Shown one piece after another: positions 52,775-61,607 of a stretch of 64,000 nucleotides of DNA (positions are counted from its first letter, which is position 1; each line of letters begins with the position of its first letter). The DNA comes from Gaiellasilicea sp963763755 (GTDB lineage: Bacteria > Actinomycetota > Thermoleophilia > Gaiellales > Gaiellaceae). Under the pieces are notes generated by a model. The model was not told the origin of the DNA. It saw nothing but the letters and a program-made list of their open reading frames with translations, and ran no database searches. A program made the translations under genes and the position numbers. The DNA lies in assembly GCA_963763755.1 (NCBI GenBank), contig CAVXQE010000006.1, positions 372,001-436,000 on the forward strand, written 5' to 3'.

Positions 52775-53595
52775 TGGTCGCCGGCGGCGAGCTCGCGCGA
52801 GCGGTCCATCGCGGCCTGGATCGCGTTCAGGAAGGCCGCGCGGACACCGGCCTGCTCGAGCTCGCGGATCGCTGCGATCGTCGTCCCTCCCGGCGAGGTG
52901 ACCATCTCGCGCAGCTCGACCGGATGCATCTTCAGGTCGCGCAGCTGCTTCGCCGTCCCGAGCATCGTCTGGACGACGAGCTGTGTCGAGACCTCGCGTG
53001 AGAGGCCGAGCAGGATTCCCGCCTCGATCATCGCCTCCGCCAAGAGGGCGAAGTACGCCGGCCCCGACCCGGAGACCGCCGTGACCGCGTCCATGTACGG
53101 CTCCGCGACCCGGACGACAGCGCCGACGTGGCGCAGCGCCTCCTCGGCGAGCACCATGCTCTCCTCGCCCGCGTGTGACCCTGCGCAGATCCCGGCCATG
53201 CCCTCGTGGACGACCGCCGGCGTGTTCGGCATCGCGCGGACGACGGGAACGCCGTCCCCGAGGTGGCGCTCGATCGCCGCGGTCGGGATCGCCGCTGCGA
53301 TCGAGAGGACCGTCTGCTCGGGCTGGATCAGCGGCCCGATCTCGCCCAGCAGCGTCTCGATGTCCTGCGGCTTGACCGCGATCACGACGAGCGCGGCGCC
53401 CGCCGCGGCCTCCGAGTTCGAGAGCGTGACGTGAATGCCGTGGCGCTCGCGCAGCTCGGTCGCGCGCTCTTCCCGCCGCGTCGAAGCAGAGAGCTCCTCG
53501 GCGGTGCGCCAGCCGGCGGAGAGCAGGCCGGCGATCAGTGCCTCGCCGATCTGGCCCGCTCCAAGGATCGCGATTCTGCGCTCGTCGATTGCCAT
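52771..53595 (-). CDS. proC: Pyrroline-5-carboxylate reductase
   Basis: Last step of proline synthesis. 274 aa, intact. Rossmann motif IAILGAGQIGEALIAGLL, VVIAVKPQDIETLLGEI, VVRAMPNTPAVVHEGMAG and the C-terminal signature AVSGSGPAYFALLAEAMIEA, then VTSPGGTTIAAIRELE. ATG 53595 has TACACT exactly 6 nt upstream on the minus strand, so the pgl gene is probably carried on a leaderless proC message. Divergent from the secreted NTF2-like gene. Confidence 0.95.
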   Translation of the reverse strand: MAIDERRIAILGAGQIGEALIAGLLSAGWRTAEELSASTRREERATELRERHGIHVTLSNSEAAAGAALVVIAVKPQDIETLLGEIGPLIQPEQTVLSIAAAIPTAAIERHLGDGVPVVRAMPNTPAVVHEGMAGICAGSHAGEESMVLAEEALRHVGAVVRVAEPYMDAVTAVSGSGPAYFALLAEAMIEAGILLGLSREVSTQLVVQTMLGTAKQLRDLKMHPVELREMVTSPGGTTIAAIRELEQAGVRAAFLNAIQAAMDRSRELAAGDQ

Positions 53596-53629
53596 CGGCG
53601 AAGTGTAGGGGGCACTAAGCTTCAGTTCT

Positions 53630-54109
53630 ATGCGCTTCGCGCTCGCGGTCGTGTTGGCTCTGGCGCTCGTTCCGGCGGCGACTTCCGCCGTGACGATGCC
53701 TCCCGACCACCAGGACTGCGCAGCCGGCGAGGCGCGGCAGGTCGTCCAGCGCTTCGTCCGCGCCTTCAACGCGCGGAACCTCCCGGCGCTCGACCGGGCC
53801 TTCTCGCCCGCCGCGAGCTTCAACTGGTACTCGACCGGTGCACCGGGCCCACGCCTCGGCCCGGCCGCCTACGACCGGTCGACGCTCATGCCCTACTTTC
53901 GCGCGCGGCATCGCGCAGGCGAGCATTTGAGGCTCGTGAGCTTCCGCGGCGGCGGCAACGCGAACGGCTTCTCCCACTTCCAGTTCTTCATCGAGCGGCG
54001 TGCGCGTGCACTCCGACCGACGGTCTACGAGGGGAAGGGCGCAGCGATCTGCGCCGCGAGCGGCGACACGATCTCCGTGTGGTCCGTCGGCAGGCGCGTC
54101 GCGCGCTAG
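53630..54109 (+). CDS. Secreted NTF2/SnoaL-like domain protein
   Basis: 159 aa, intact. Signal peptide MRFALAVVLALALVPAATSA. The mature part begins with a helix ARQVVQRFVRAFNARNLPAL followed by beta strands ASFNWYSTGAPG and FFIERRARALRPTVYEGKGA, which fits the NTF2-like fold. One Cys pair (C30 and C147 approximately) may form a disulfide outside the cell. Function unknown. Confidence 0.75.
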   Translation: MRFALAVVLALALVPAATSAVTMPPDHQDCAAGEARQVVQRFVRAFNARNLPALDRAFSPAASFNWYSTGAPGPRLGPAAYDRSTLMPYFRARHRAGEHLRLVSFRGGGNANGFSHFQFFIERRARALRPTVYEGKGAAICAASGDTISVWSVGRRVAR

Positions 54110-54522
54110 AGCGACATCGGCGCGAGCCGCTCGGCGAGCGCGGTCAGAACCGTGATCTGAACCTTCGGCGAGTGGTCGAGGAGCTGGCGGAAGGCGCGGT
54201 CGGTGATCACGAGCGCGCGGACCGGCGACGTGGTGGCGATCGTCGCGTTCCGCGGTGTCTTTGCGATCAACGCGATCTCGCCGAAGAAGTCGCCCGGCCC
54301 GAGCTTGGCGATCTTCTTCCCGCCGCGGTCCACGTCGGCCGTCCCCTCGACGATCACGAAGAACTCGCGCCCGGTGTCGCCCTCCTTGATCAGCGTCTTT
54401 CCTTCGGGCAGATCGATCTCGTCGGCAATCGAGACGATCTCGGCCAGCTCCGACTTCGAGGCGGACGCGAAGAGAGGGACGCTCTTGATCAGGTCGATCT
54501 TCGAGTTGTGCCCGAGATGCAT
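54106..54522 (-). CDS. Cyclic nucleotide-binding domain protein
   Basis: 138 aa, intact, a single cNMP-binding domain. Phosphate-binding cassette DFFGEIALIAKTPRNATIAT contains the conserved Glu and Arg, so cAMP or cGMP binding is plausible. N-terminal LIKSVPLFASASKSELAEIV and the C-terminal helix are typical. No DNA-binding or enzyme domain is attached. ATG 54522 has TAGGAT exactly 6 nt upstream (leaderless). It converges on the secreted gene with a 4-nt overlap of ends. Confidence 0.92.
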   Translation of the reverse strand: MHLGHNSKIDLIKSVPLFASASKSELAEIVSIADEIDLPEGKTLIKEGDTGREFFVIVEGTADVDRGGKKIAKLGPGDFFGEIALIAKTPRNATIATTSPVRALVITDRAFRQLLDHSPKVQITVLTALAERLAPMSL

Positions 54523-54542
54523 GCCGCGATCCTATTCCTCTG

Positions 54543-55367
54543 TTATGCCGCTCGGCAACGCACGAGGCGTGCGCGATCTGCGCTCGCTCCTGGGACGATC
54601 CCTGCCGCCCAGCCTTTCATCAGATAGACGCCCGCGAGCCCGGCCCATTCCTCGTACGGAGCGAGCAGCTCTGCGGTCTCGTGGAGCTCGACCCAGCGGC
54701 CCCGGAGCGCGGAGCAGAGCTTGACGAGCGCGAGATCGCCGACGAGCCCGTGGCGGTAGCTGCCGAGGCCTTCGAGCGCGATCACGCCGAGCGACCACGG
54801 GCCGAGGCCGCGCTCGCGCAGGATCCGTGCCGCCACCGCTTCGACCGGCCGTGTGCGCAGCGCCTCGAGGTCCAGGGTGCGGCACACGCGGACGAGTGTC
54901 GACGCCCGCTGCGTCGCGAGGCCGAACCGGCGCAGCTCCGCCGGCGAGAGTGCGCCGATCGCCTCCCGGCTCGGTGCAGGCTCGCCGCACGCTCGCACGA
55001 TTGCCCGCTCGATCGCCAGCGCGCGTCTGGCCTCGATCAGCTGCCCGCAAACGGCCCGCAGGACGGCGTGGGCGACGGTCGCGCGGCGCAGCGGGCGAAG
55101 ACCGTGCAGGCTCCGGATCGACGGGCCGAGCAGCGGGTCGTGGCGGAAGCGCTTCGTGAACTCGGTCGTGTCGGCGTCCAGTGCGAGCATGAATCGCAGC
55201 AGGGCGAGCGACTCCTCATCGGGCGCGCGCACGACCACGAGCCCATCCGACCGCTGCCACGCCTGGCCGCGGCGGCCGCCGGGAAGCGGCGTCTCGAACG
55301 CCGGCCGCCGGTAGGTCATCAGATGCAGACGGTACGGCCCGCGCGGTCTGACGACATCCTCGATCAC
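54543..55367 (-). CDS. AlkA-like DNA-3-methyladenine glycosylase
   Basis: Base-excision repair enzyme of the HhH-GPD superfamily, about 274 aa from GTG 55367 (ATG 55319 is shorter and would cut the first strand). N-terminal beta domain VRPRGPYRLHLMTYRRPA and AWQRSDGLVVVRAP; then FRHDPLLGPSIRSLHGLRPL and the helix-hairpin-helix with ILRERGLGPWSLGVIALEGL, and the catalytic Asp in GLVGDLALVKLCSAL. It should excise alkylated bases. Divergent from the methyltransferase gene. Confidence 0.88.
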   Translation of the reverse strand: MIEDVVRPRGPYRLHLMTYRRPAFETPLPGGRRGQAWQRSDGLVVVRAPDEESLALLRFMLALDADTTEFTKRFRHDPLLGPSIRSLHGLRPLRRATVAHAVLRAVCGQLIEARRALAIERAIVRACGEPAPSREAIGALSPAELRRFGLATQRASTLVRVCRTLDLEALRTRPVEAVAARILRERGLGPWSLGVIALEGLGSYRHGLVGDLALVKLCSALRGRWVELHETAELLAPYEEWAGLAGVYLMKGWAAGIVPGASADRARLVRCRAA

Positions 55368-55394
55368 CGCCCCGCACCTTACTCTTGTGCCCTG

Positions 55395-56006
55395 ATGGGT
55401 CTGGCCGATGCCATTTCGTTGCGTTCCCGCCGGCGGAAGTTCGCCCTCTTCATGGAGACGATGGCGCCGACCGAGTCGACGACCGTCCTGGACATCGGCG
55501 TCGACGACGTCGCTTTCGGCGAGGACCGCGGCTGTCGGACGCTGAACTTCTTCGAGGAGCTGTACCCCTGGCCGCACCAGGTCACGGCGCTCGGCGTGCA
55601 CGAAGGCGCGCGATTCCGTGCGAGCTACCCGGAGGCGCGGTACGTCCAGGGCGACGCCCTCGCCCTTCCGTTCGAGGACGACGAGTTCGACATCGCGTTC
55701 TCGAATGCGGTGATCGAGCACGTCGGCGGCCCTGCGGAGCAGCGCCGCTTCGTCGACGAGGCGCTGCGCGTCTCTCGCCGCGCGTTCGTGACGACGCCGA
55801 ACCGGTGGTTCCCGGTCGAGGTGCACACGCGGCTGCCTCTCGTCCATTGGCTCCCGGACTCCGTCTCGCACCGGGCGTACGACCTCGCGCGCAAGCCGTG
55901 GGCGAAGGAGAACCACCTGCTCGGCCCACGCGAGCTGCGCGACCTCTTCCCGAGCGAGGCGCGGGTCGTGAACCTAGGGCTGACGCTGGTCGCCGTCCTT
56001 GCTTGA
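55395..56006 (+). CDS. Class I SAM-dependent methyltransferase
   Basis: 203 aa, intact. It has SAM-binding motif I TTVLDIGVDDVAFGED (slightly unusual, DIGV rather than DxGxGxG), then YVQGDALALPFEDDEFDIAF, NAVIEHVGG and RRAFVTTPNRWFPVEVHTRL. The last motif is typical of glycan or lipid methyltransferases near polysaccharide genes. It overlaps the O-antigen ligase gene by 8 nt, supporting a role in surface glycan modification. Cytoplasmic. Confidence 0.87.
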   Translation: MGLADAISLRSRRRKFALFMETMAPTESTTVLDIGVDDVAFGEDRGCRTLNFFEELYPWPHQVTALGVHEGARFRASYPEARYVQGDALALPFEDDEFDIAFSNAVIEHVGGPAEQRRFVDEALRVSRRAFVTTPNRWFPVEVHTRLPLVHWLPDSVSHRAYDLARKPWAKENHLLGPRELRDLFPSEARVVNLGLTLVAVLA

Positions 56007-57304
56007 GCGCTTCCCGAAGTGGGCGCTCTACGCGTTCATCGTCGCGCTTCCGTTCCACAACCTCGTCATGGCCATGCTCTGGAACGCTGGTGTCCGGGAC
56101 ACCGCGCTCGACGTGGTGTCTGCGTGGAAGGAGGTGCTGCTCGCACTGGCGCTCGGCGCGATCGTCTGGCGGAGCCGCGGGATTCCGTTCAAGGCGACGT
56201 CGACCGACTGGCTCGCGCTCGTCTACACGGCCTTCGTCGTCGTCTACGCGCTGATTCCTCAGGACTGGCTCGGAGGCGAGGCGTCGACGCGCGGCATCCT
56301 CTACGGATTCCGTCACGATCTGACGCCCGGTCGCCGCGTACTTCCTCGGGCGCGGGATCACGCTCTCGCATCGCGACCGAGAGCGAATCGGCTGGTTGAT
56401 CCTCGGCGTTGCCGGGGTGGTCGCGGCCTGGGGGCTCGTCGACATCTACACGATCTCGCTCCAGACCTGGCGCGACTCCGGTGTGCCGGGATGGTTCAGC
56501 GAGCAACTCGGGCTCGACTACAGCAAGGGGCTCTCCGGCCTGCCCGAGAACTGGGTCTACAACCCCGGCGACGAACGGCCGTTGCGACGGCTCGTCTCGA
56601 CCTTCCTCAGTCCCCTCGCCACCGGGTACCTGCTTCTCGTCGCGCTCCTGGTCGCCGCGACCTGGCGCGGCAGCCGCTGGCTCGCCGCGCTCACGGCACT
56701 GGTCGCGGTCGGCCTCTTCTTCACGTACTCCCGCACGTCGATCGCGGCGCTCGTGTTCGGGCTCGCCGTGCTCGCGTACGCGCTCCGCGCGTGGTGGCCG
56801 GTCGCCGCCGCCGCGGTCCTCCTCGCGGCGGCGTTCTTCTTCGTCCGCGCCTATCCCGACATCGCGCCCGAGACGCGGTTCACTCCGGCCGAGCTTCAGA
56901 TTCAGCGGGCCGGAGGCCAACAGGAGGAGACGAGCGGCAACCCGCTCGATCCGGGCGAGTCGTCGTTCGAAAGCCATCTCGACAGCCTGCGCGAAGGCGT
57001 CGACACCGTCGTCGACCACTCCTACGGGTACGGCCTCGGCAACTCTGGGGTGACGGCGAAGCGGACGGGGAGGGAGATCAAGGCGGGGGAGTCGACGTAC
57101 ACCGAGCTCGGAGTGGAGATCGGCCTGCTCGGGATGCTTGCGTTCATCGCCTGGAACGTTGCGTTGCTGCGCGTCACGCTTCGTCGCGCCCCCTGGCTCG
57201 GCGCCTCGCTCGCCGCGGTTCTCGTGCTCGGGATCCAGACCGACGTGATCGGAGTGCACTGGCTCGCGTTCGTTCTCTGGGCGCTCGCCGGCGAGCGTGC
57301 GTAG
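55999..57304 (+). CDS. O-antigen ligase/polymerase family membrane protein, one frame break
   Basis: About 434 aa with ten or more membrane helices (WALYAFIVALPFHNLVMAML, LILGVAGVVAAWGLVDIYTI, LLLVALLVAATW, LGLLVALA-type segments). The Wzy_C signature region TYSRTSIAALVFGLAVLAYA lies in the middle. A large outside loop (SGLPENWVYNPGDERPL; VDTVVDHSYGYGLGNSGVTA) precedes the last helices. A frame break near 56327 separates GILYGFRHDL from AYFLGRGITLSH. TTG 55999 overlaps the methyltransferase. Likely role: joining or polymerising a surface polysaccharide; in a monoderm actinobacterium the acceptor is not LPS. Confidence 0.87.
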
Positions 57305-57309
57305 ACCCT

Positions 57310-57340
57310 TTAGTCGCGGCCCTTCGACGGCCGATAGGAG
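57310..57340 (+). promoter_or_regulatory. Putative sigma-28-like promoter and RBS of MshEN gene
   Basis: CGGCCGATAGGAG (57328-57340) is identical to the element before the GGDEF/HD-GYP gene at 15702-15714, with a weaker upstream box TTAGTCGC at the same 12-nt spacing. The AGGAG lies 4 nt before GTG 57345. Confidence 0.45.
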
Positions 57341-57344
57341 AACG

Positions 57345-59565
57345 GTGGAAGCGGCCCACGACAACCGACGCCAACTCGGCCAGCTCATGGTCGAAGAGGG
57401 GATCCTCACCTCCGAGCAGCTGACGCAGGCGCTCGCGGAGCAGGATCGGACTGGCCAACCACTCGGTGAGATCCTCGTCGAGCTCGGCTTCGCATCGCCC
57501 GGTGCAGTCGCGAACTCCCTTGCAGAGCAGCACGGCGGACTGCTGAAGACCGAGTACGGCGTCAGCGCCGGCTTGCGCACAGTGTCCGACGCGGGTCTCG
57601 CGAGTGTGCCCGTTCGGCCCATGCTTCCGTCGCCGGACGAGCGCCACTCCGCAGAGGAGACCGAGGTTCAGGACGAGCCCGCGGGGCTCCGCGTGATTCC
57701 GATCTATCCGCCTCCGGCAGACGGCCCGCCTCTTGCGCCCCCACACGTCGCGGCGGTGCCCGACCCGCCCGCTCAGATTCCCAATGCGGATGAGGCGCGC
57801 ATCGCAGATCTCTCCGCGCGTCTCGACGACACCGCCGCCAAGCTCCGCTTCAGCCAGCAGGCGCGCGATGCGTTCTCCCAGCGCGTGACCGAGCTCGAGG
57901 CGCAGCTCGCGTCGGCGACGCCGGGCGATGCCACGGCTCAGGCCGACCCCGCGCAGGCTGCCCGCATCCAGCAGCTCGAGGCACACATTGAGCAGCTCGA
58001 CGCGCACATCAAGGCTGCAGCAGCAGACCGCGAGAAGATCGTGCAGCACTACACCGAGCTCCAGGCTCAGCTTGCGGCCGCGCAGGCGGCGACGCCCGAG
58101 GCCGATCCCGCCGAGGCGGCGAAGGCTCCAGGAGCTCGAGGCGCAGCTGCAGGCCGCAGCAGTCGAGCGGCAAGGACTTGCCGAGAACCTCACCGAGCTG
58201 CAGGCTCAGCTTGCGGCCGCGCAGGCGGCGACGCCCGAGGCCGATCCCGCCGAGGCGGCGAAGCTCCAGGAGCTCGAGGCGCAGCTGCAGGCCGCAGCGG
58301 TCGAGCGGCAGGGACTTGCCGAGAACCTCACCGAGCTTCAGGCCCGACTGGTCGAGACCTCACAGGCACGTGATGCGGAGCGGACCGAAGCCTCGGCCGG
58401 CGCCGCAGCTCGTGTCTCGGTGCTCGAAGGCCAGCTCGAGGATGTTGCGCAGGAGCGCGCCGCCCTCGAGCAGCGCACCTCGGAGCTCCAGGGCGCGCTG
58501 CTCGCATCGGAGCAGGCTCGCGCCGGAGAGATTCAGACCGCCGTCGCGGAAGCGCTGGAACGAGTCGCCGAGCTCGAGGCCCAGCTCGAGCAGGCCGAGG
58601 TCAGCGCGGCCGAGCCGGCCGCGGGCCTGGCTGAGCTCGAAGCGCAGCTTCAGGCAGTTGTTGCAGAACGCGACGCGAAGGTGGCCGAGCACGAGGTGAC
58701 GGTGGCCACGTTGCGCGAGCACCTCGACGATCGAAATCGACTGCTCGCCGAGAGAGAGGCCGCCGCGAGCGAAGGCGACGATCCGACTCCGACCCGGGCC
58801 GAGTGGCCGAGCTCGAGGCCGAGCTGGCGAGCCTGCACGAGCAGCTTGCGGCACGTCCCGCCGAGCACGAAGCGAGCGCCGTCGACCTGCGCGCGCTGGT
58901 CGAAAACGTCGAGCACGAGGCGATGGCCGGTCTCCGTGAGGACCTTGCCGACCGCGACCGGCGGCTGGCCGAGAACGTCAACGAGCTTGCGCGGTTGAAT
59001 CGCGAGCTGGCGGAGAGCGCCGAGCGCGAGGCCGCGCTGACCAGCCTGCGCACGGAGCTCGCCGACCGCGATCGCCAGCTGTCCGAGCGGGCGCTGCTGG
59101 TCGAGAACGTCGAGCACGATGCGATGGCCGCCTTGCGCCAGGACCTCGGCGAGCGCGAGCAGTCGATCACGCGGACGAGTGAGGAGCTCGCCGAACGCGA
59201 CCGCCGGCTGGCTGAGATCGCGGAAGAGATCGCCCGGATGAACAGCGCCCATGAGGCGACGACGACGCGGCTGCGCGAGGACCTCGCCGACCGCGAGCGG
59301 CAGCTGGTCGAGAAAGCCGAGGAGCTCGACCCGGCTACACGAACTTGGAGAGGTCGCAGCGTCAGTCGAGGACGAGCACATGCATGTCCTCTTCATCCCG
59401 ACCCAGAGCGGTTACTCGCTGCTCGAGCGCTCCGGCCCGGCCCCGGCCGTCGGCGCGTCGGTCGAGGTCGACGGCGACTCGGAGAACGCGGGCCACTTCG
59501 TGGTCTGCAAGCACGGCCGGCCGGTGCTCGGCGGCCCACGCTGCGCGTACGTCGAGCGCGTCTAG
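57345..59565 (+). CDS. MshEN-domain long coiled-coil protein, three frame breaks
   Basis: About 739 aa. Residues 1-70 form an MshEN (T2SS-E N-terminal) domain: RRQLGQLMVEEGILTSEQLT and GQPLGEILVELGFASPGAVA, the fold that binds c-di-GMP in MshE; the first Arg is shifted by one position. A Pro-rich linker (about 95-150) follows, then about 500 residues of coiled coil including a 46-residue unit repeated twice (LQELEAQLQAAAVERQGLAE). The C-terminal 65-residue globular end has VLFIPTQSGYSLLERSGPAP and HFVVCKHGRPVLGGPRCAYV. Breaks near 58124, 58800 and 59335. Possibly a scaffold in type IV pilus or surface organisation sensing c-di-GMP. Confidence 0.75.
58052..58328 (+). repeat. Tandem direct repeat, two copies of 138-139 nt
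   Basis: Copy 1 is 58052-58190 (139 nt) and copy 2 is 58191-58328 (138 nt). They differ by a few substitutions and by one extra G in copy 1 near 58124 (GAAGGCTCC versus GAAGCTCC). In frame it encodes a 46-residue coiled-coil unit. The extra G is the cause of the first frame break of this gene. Confidence 0.85.
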
Positions 59566-60233
59566 CTCTCCTCCGCCTTCTCCTGCTCCGGCTGGATGAT
59601 CTCGGTCGCGACGACGGCTGCGTGCTGTTTTCGTGTCCTGCGACGCGCACCGGCGATCGCTCGCTGCTGCTCTCGCTCGTTGCGCAGGCGACGGTCGTCG
59701 AGCTCCTTCGCCGAAGCCTTGAGCTCGTCAGCGCGTCCGTCCTCCTCGAAGACAGACACACCGAGCTCGCGGATCTTGGCGTCCCGCTCGCGCCGGAGCT
59801 GGAAGTGCTCCTTCCGTAGACGGATCACGTCCCGGCCCGCCTTCGACCAGGTCGAGATCGATTCGGCTGCCACGTCGGCTTCGTCGCGGACACGGCCGGC
59901 CGTGGAGACGCCGACGCGCGCGAGCCGCGTTTCGGGCCACCGGCGCGCACCGGCCAGAAAGGCGGGGAGCAGGCAGGCTGCGAGCACGATCGAGATCACG
60001 CCCAGGACCAGCGATCCCACGACGATGAGGACGATCCCGGCCACGAGCAGCACGACCATGACCCCGAAGACGAGGACCGGCGACCCGAGTCCGAAGAATC
60101 GAGGCTCTGCGTGCTGGACGTCGATCGGCTCCTCACTCGGCTCTGGCGCGGGCATGTCGGTTCGGCGCCCGCAGGAGGGGCAGAAGGTCGCGTTTTCCGG
60201 CAAGTCGCCGCCGCAGTGAGAGCAGGTCTCCAC
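59562..60233 (-). CDS. Zinc-ribbon membrane protein with cytoplasmic coiled coil
   Basis: 223 aa, intact. N-terminal zinc ribbon CSHCGGDLPENATFCPSCGR (two CxxC). Two membrane helices around 47-92 (LVFGVMVVLLVAGIVLIVVG, VLGVISIVLAACLLPAFLAG). Then a long charged helix (residues 115-223) ending in basic KASAKELDDRRLRNEREQQR. GTG 60233. Its end overlaps the MshEN coiled-coil gene end by 4 nt, convergent. A structural or envelope role is possible; I do not recognise a named family. Confidence 0.8.
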   Translation of the reverse strand: METCSHCGGDLPENATFCPSCGRRTDMPAPEPSEEPIDVQHAEPRFFGLGSPVLVFGVMVVLLVAGIVLIVVGSLVLGVISIVLAACLLPAFLAGARRWPETRLARVGVSTAGRVRDEADVAAESISTWSKAGRDVIRLRKEHFQLRRERDAKIRELGVSVFEEDGRADELKASAKELDDRRLRNEREQQRAIAGARRRTRKQHAAVVATEIIQPEQEKAEES

Positions 60234-60307
60234 GTCGGCCTCCTTTCCACCTCGCTCGGATCGCTAACGCCCGACGGCTGTCTGGCCCCGCGTGTGACAC
60301 TGCGGGG

Positions 60308-61183
60308 ATGAGCACCCCCCTTGATCCGGAGGAGCTGGAGGTGGCCGCAGAGCCCACCGGCGCAGAGATCTCGCCGCTGCTGTCGCTCGGCGCCGTGCAT
60401 CTGACCGTCGCCGACCTCGAGCGCTCGCTCGCGTACTACCGCGAGGCGGTCGGGCTCGACGTGCTCGGCCAGGAGGACGGACGCGCGTCGCTCGGCGCCG
60501 GCGGCCGTGAGCTGCTCGTACTCGTCGAGGAGCCGGGCGCCCGGCCGGCGAGGGGATACACCGGCCTCTACCACTTCGCGCTGCTCCTGCCGGAGCGCGC
60601 CGACCTCGCGCGCTGGCTTGCGCACGCCGCCCGCGACCGCGTGCCGCTTGTCGGCCTGTCGGATCACTTCGTCAGCGAGGCGCTCTACCTCTCCGACCCG
60701 GACGGCCACGGAATCGAGATCTACTGGGACCGCCCGCGGGAGGGGTGGGAAGGCAAAGTGGGTCAGCGGTTGACCACCGAGCCACTGGACACGGACAGTC
60801 TGCTCGCAGAGCTCGAGGATCCCGCAACGGCGACGTTCGACGGGCTGCCGGACGGGACGGTGATGGGCCACGTGCACCTGAAGGTCTCCTCGATCCCCGA
60901 GACGATCGCCTTCTATCGGGACCGGCTCGGCTTCGGCCTGATGGCGCAGCTCGGGCAGCAGGCGGCGTTCCTCTCCGCGGGCGGCTACCACCACCACCTC
61001 GGTGCGAACACCTGGGAGAGCGCAGGGGCGCCCCGTCCGCCGTCGGGAACGGCCGCCCTTCGTCGTGCGACGATCGTGCTGCCCGACGAGGACGAGCGCG
61101 ATCGCGTCCTCGGCCGTGTCGGCGTCGACGGGCCGGAGATCGTCGATCCCTCCGGCAACGCGCTGCTCGTGGAGGTGCGCTGA
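60308..61183 (+). CDS. VOC family two-domain protein (CatE-like extradiol dioxygenase/glyoxalase fold)
   Basis: 291 aa, intact, two vicinal-oxygen-chelate domains. Domain 1: GAVHLTVADLERSLAYYREA, GLYHFALLLPERADLARWL, LSDPDGHGIEIYWDRPREGW. Domain 2: GHVHLKVSSIPETIAFYRDR, GGYHHHLGANTW and a C-terminal VDPSGNALLVEV. His and Glu metal ligands occur in both. It matches B. subtilis CatE-like catechol-2,3-dioxygenase family proteins, though activity is untested for most. ATG 60308 has GACACT 6 nt upstream. Confidence 0.9.
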   Translation: MSTPLDPEELEVAAEPTGAEISPLLSLGAVHLTVADLERSLAYYREAVGLDVLGQEDGRASLGAGGRELLVLVEEPGARPARGYTGLYHFALLLPERADLARWLAHAARDRVPLVGLSDHFVSEALYLSDPDGHGIEIYWDRPREGWEGKVGQRLTTEPLDTDSLLAELEDPATATFDGLPDGTVMGHVHLKVSSIPETIAFYRDRLGFGLMAQLGQQAAFLSAGGYHHHLGANTWESAGAPRPPSGTAALRRATIVLPDEDERDRVLGRVGVDGPEIVDPSGNALLVEVR

Positions 61184-61413
61184 TGCCGCGCGGCTACATG
61201 GAAGGCCCGGCGGCCGACGAGGCCGAGCGCCGGCTCGACGAGCTCGAGCGCCCGGTCGCGGACGCGCCCCAGGAGCGGCTCGCCGTGCTCGGCTCGACTG
61301 CGGACGACCCCGAGAAGCACTTCATCGGCTGGCGCGACGACGTGGATCCCGATGCGCTCTTCGCGTCGGGTGAGGCGTGGGGTCTGTCGGTCGTTCGTCG
61401 CCCGGCCGGATAG
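61183..61413 (+). CDS. Small acidic protein of unknown function
   Basis: 76 aa, starting in a TGATG overlap with the VOC gene, so translation is coupled. Text AADEAERRLDELERPVADAP, VLGSTADDPEKHFIGWRDDV and DPDALFASGEAWGLSVVRRP is protein-like. No known motif. The next 194 nt (61414-61607) carry no gene; they hold a 6-bp inverted repeat (GGTGTT/AACACC) and the korA promoter region. Confidence 0.65.
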   Translation: MPRGYMEGPAADEAERRLDELERPVADAPQERLAVLGSTADDPEKHFIGWRDDVDPDALFASGEAWGLSVVRRPAG

Positions 61414-61595
61414 CCGTTCGCAGCGCCGGCCGTGGTGTTTGCTCGGGTCGAACACCGTGGTCGTCCTGCAGGCGCTCGCTGGCGAAGAGTGAGTGAAGTT
61501 CAGGTTGCACGGGCCTCCTTGTCTTGCTTGCACTCGTCCTCACCGTAGGGATTTCCGCCCGGTCAACGCTCGTTTCGAGTGTCACTCGCGTGCGA

Positions 61596-61601
61596 TACAA
61601 C
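61596..61601 (+). promoter_or_regulatory. -10 element of leaderless korA transcript
   Basis: TACAAC with a gap of exactly 6 nt to ATG 61608, the same -10 and gap as before the serine hydrolase at 10002. Confidence 0.4.
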
Positions 61602-61607
61602 TAGGGC

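Noticed and set aside
58052..58328. CRISPR-like or minisatellite element
   Set aside because: Two long adjacent in-frame copies without spacers, coding a coiled-coil unit; this is a protein repeat.
61414..61607. Possible short gene before korA
   Set aside because: No frame with a plausible start and protein-like composition; only a 6-bp inverted repeat and the korA promoter were seen.
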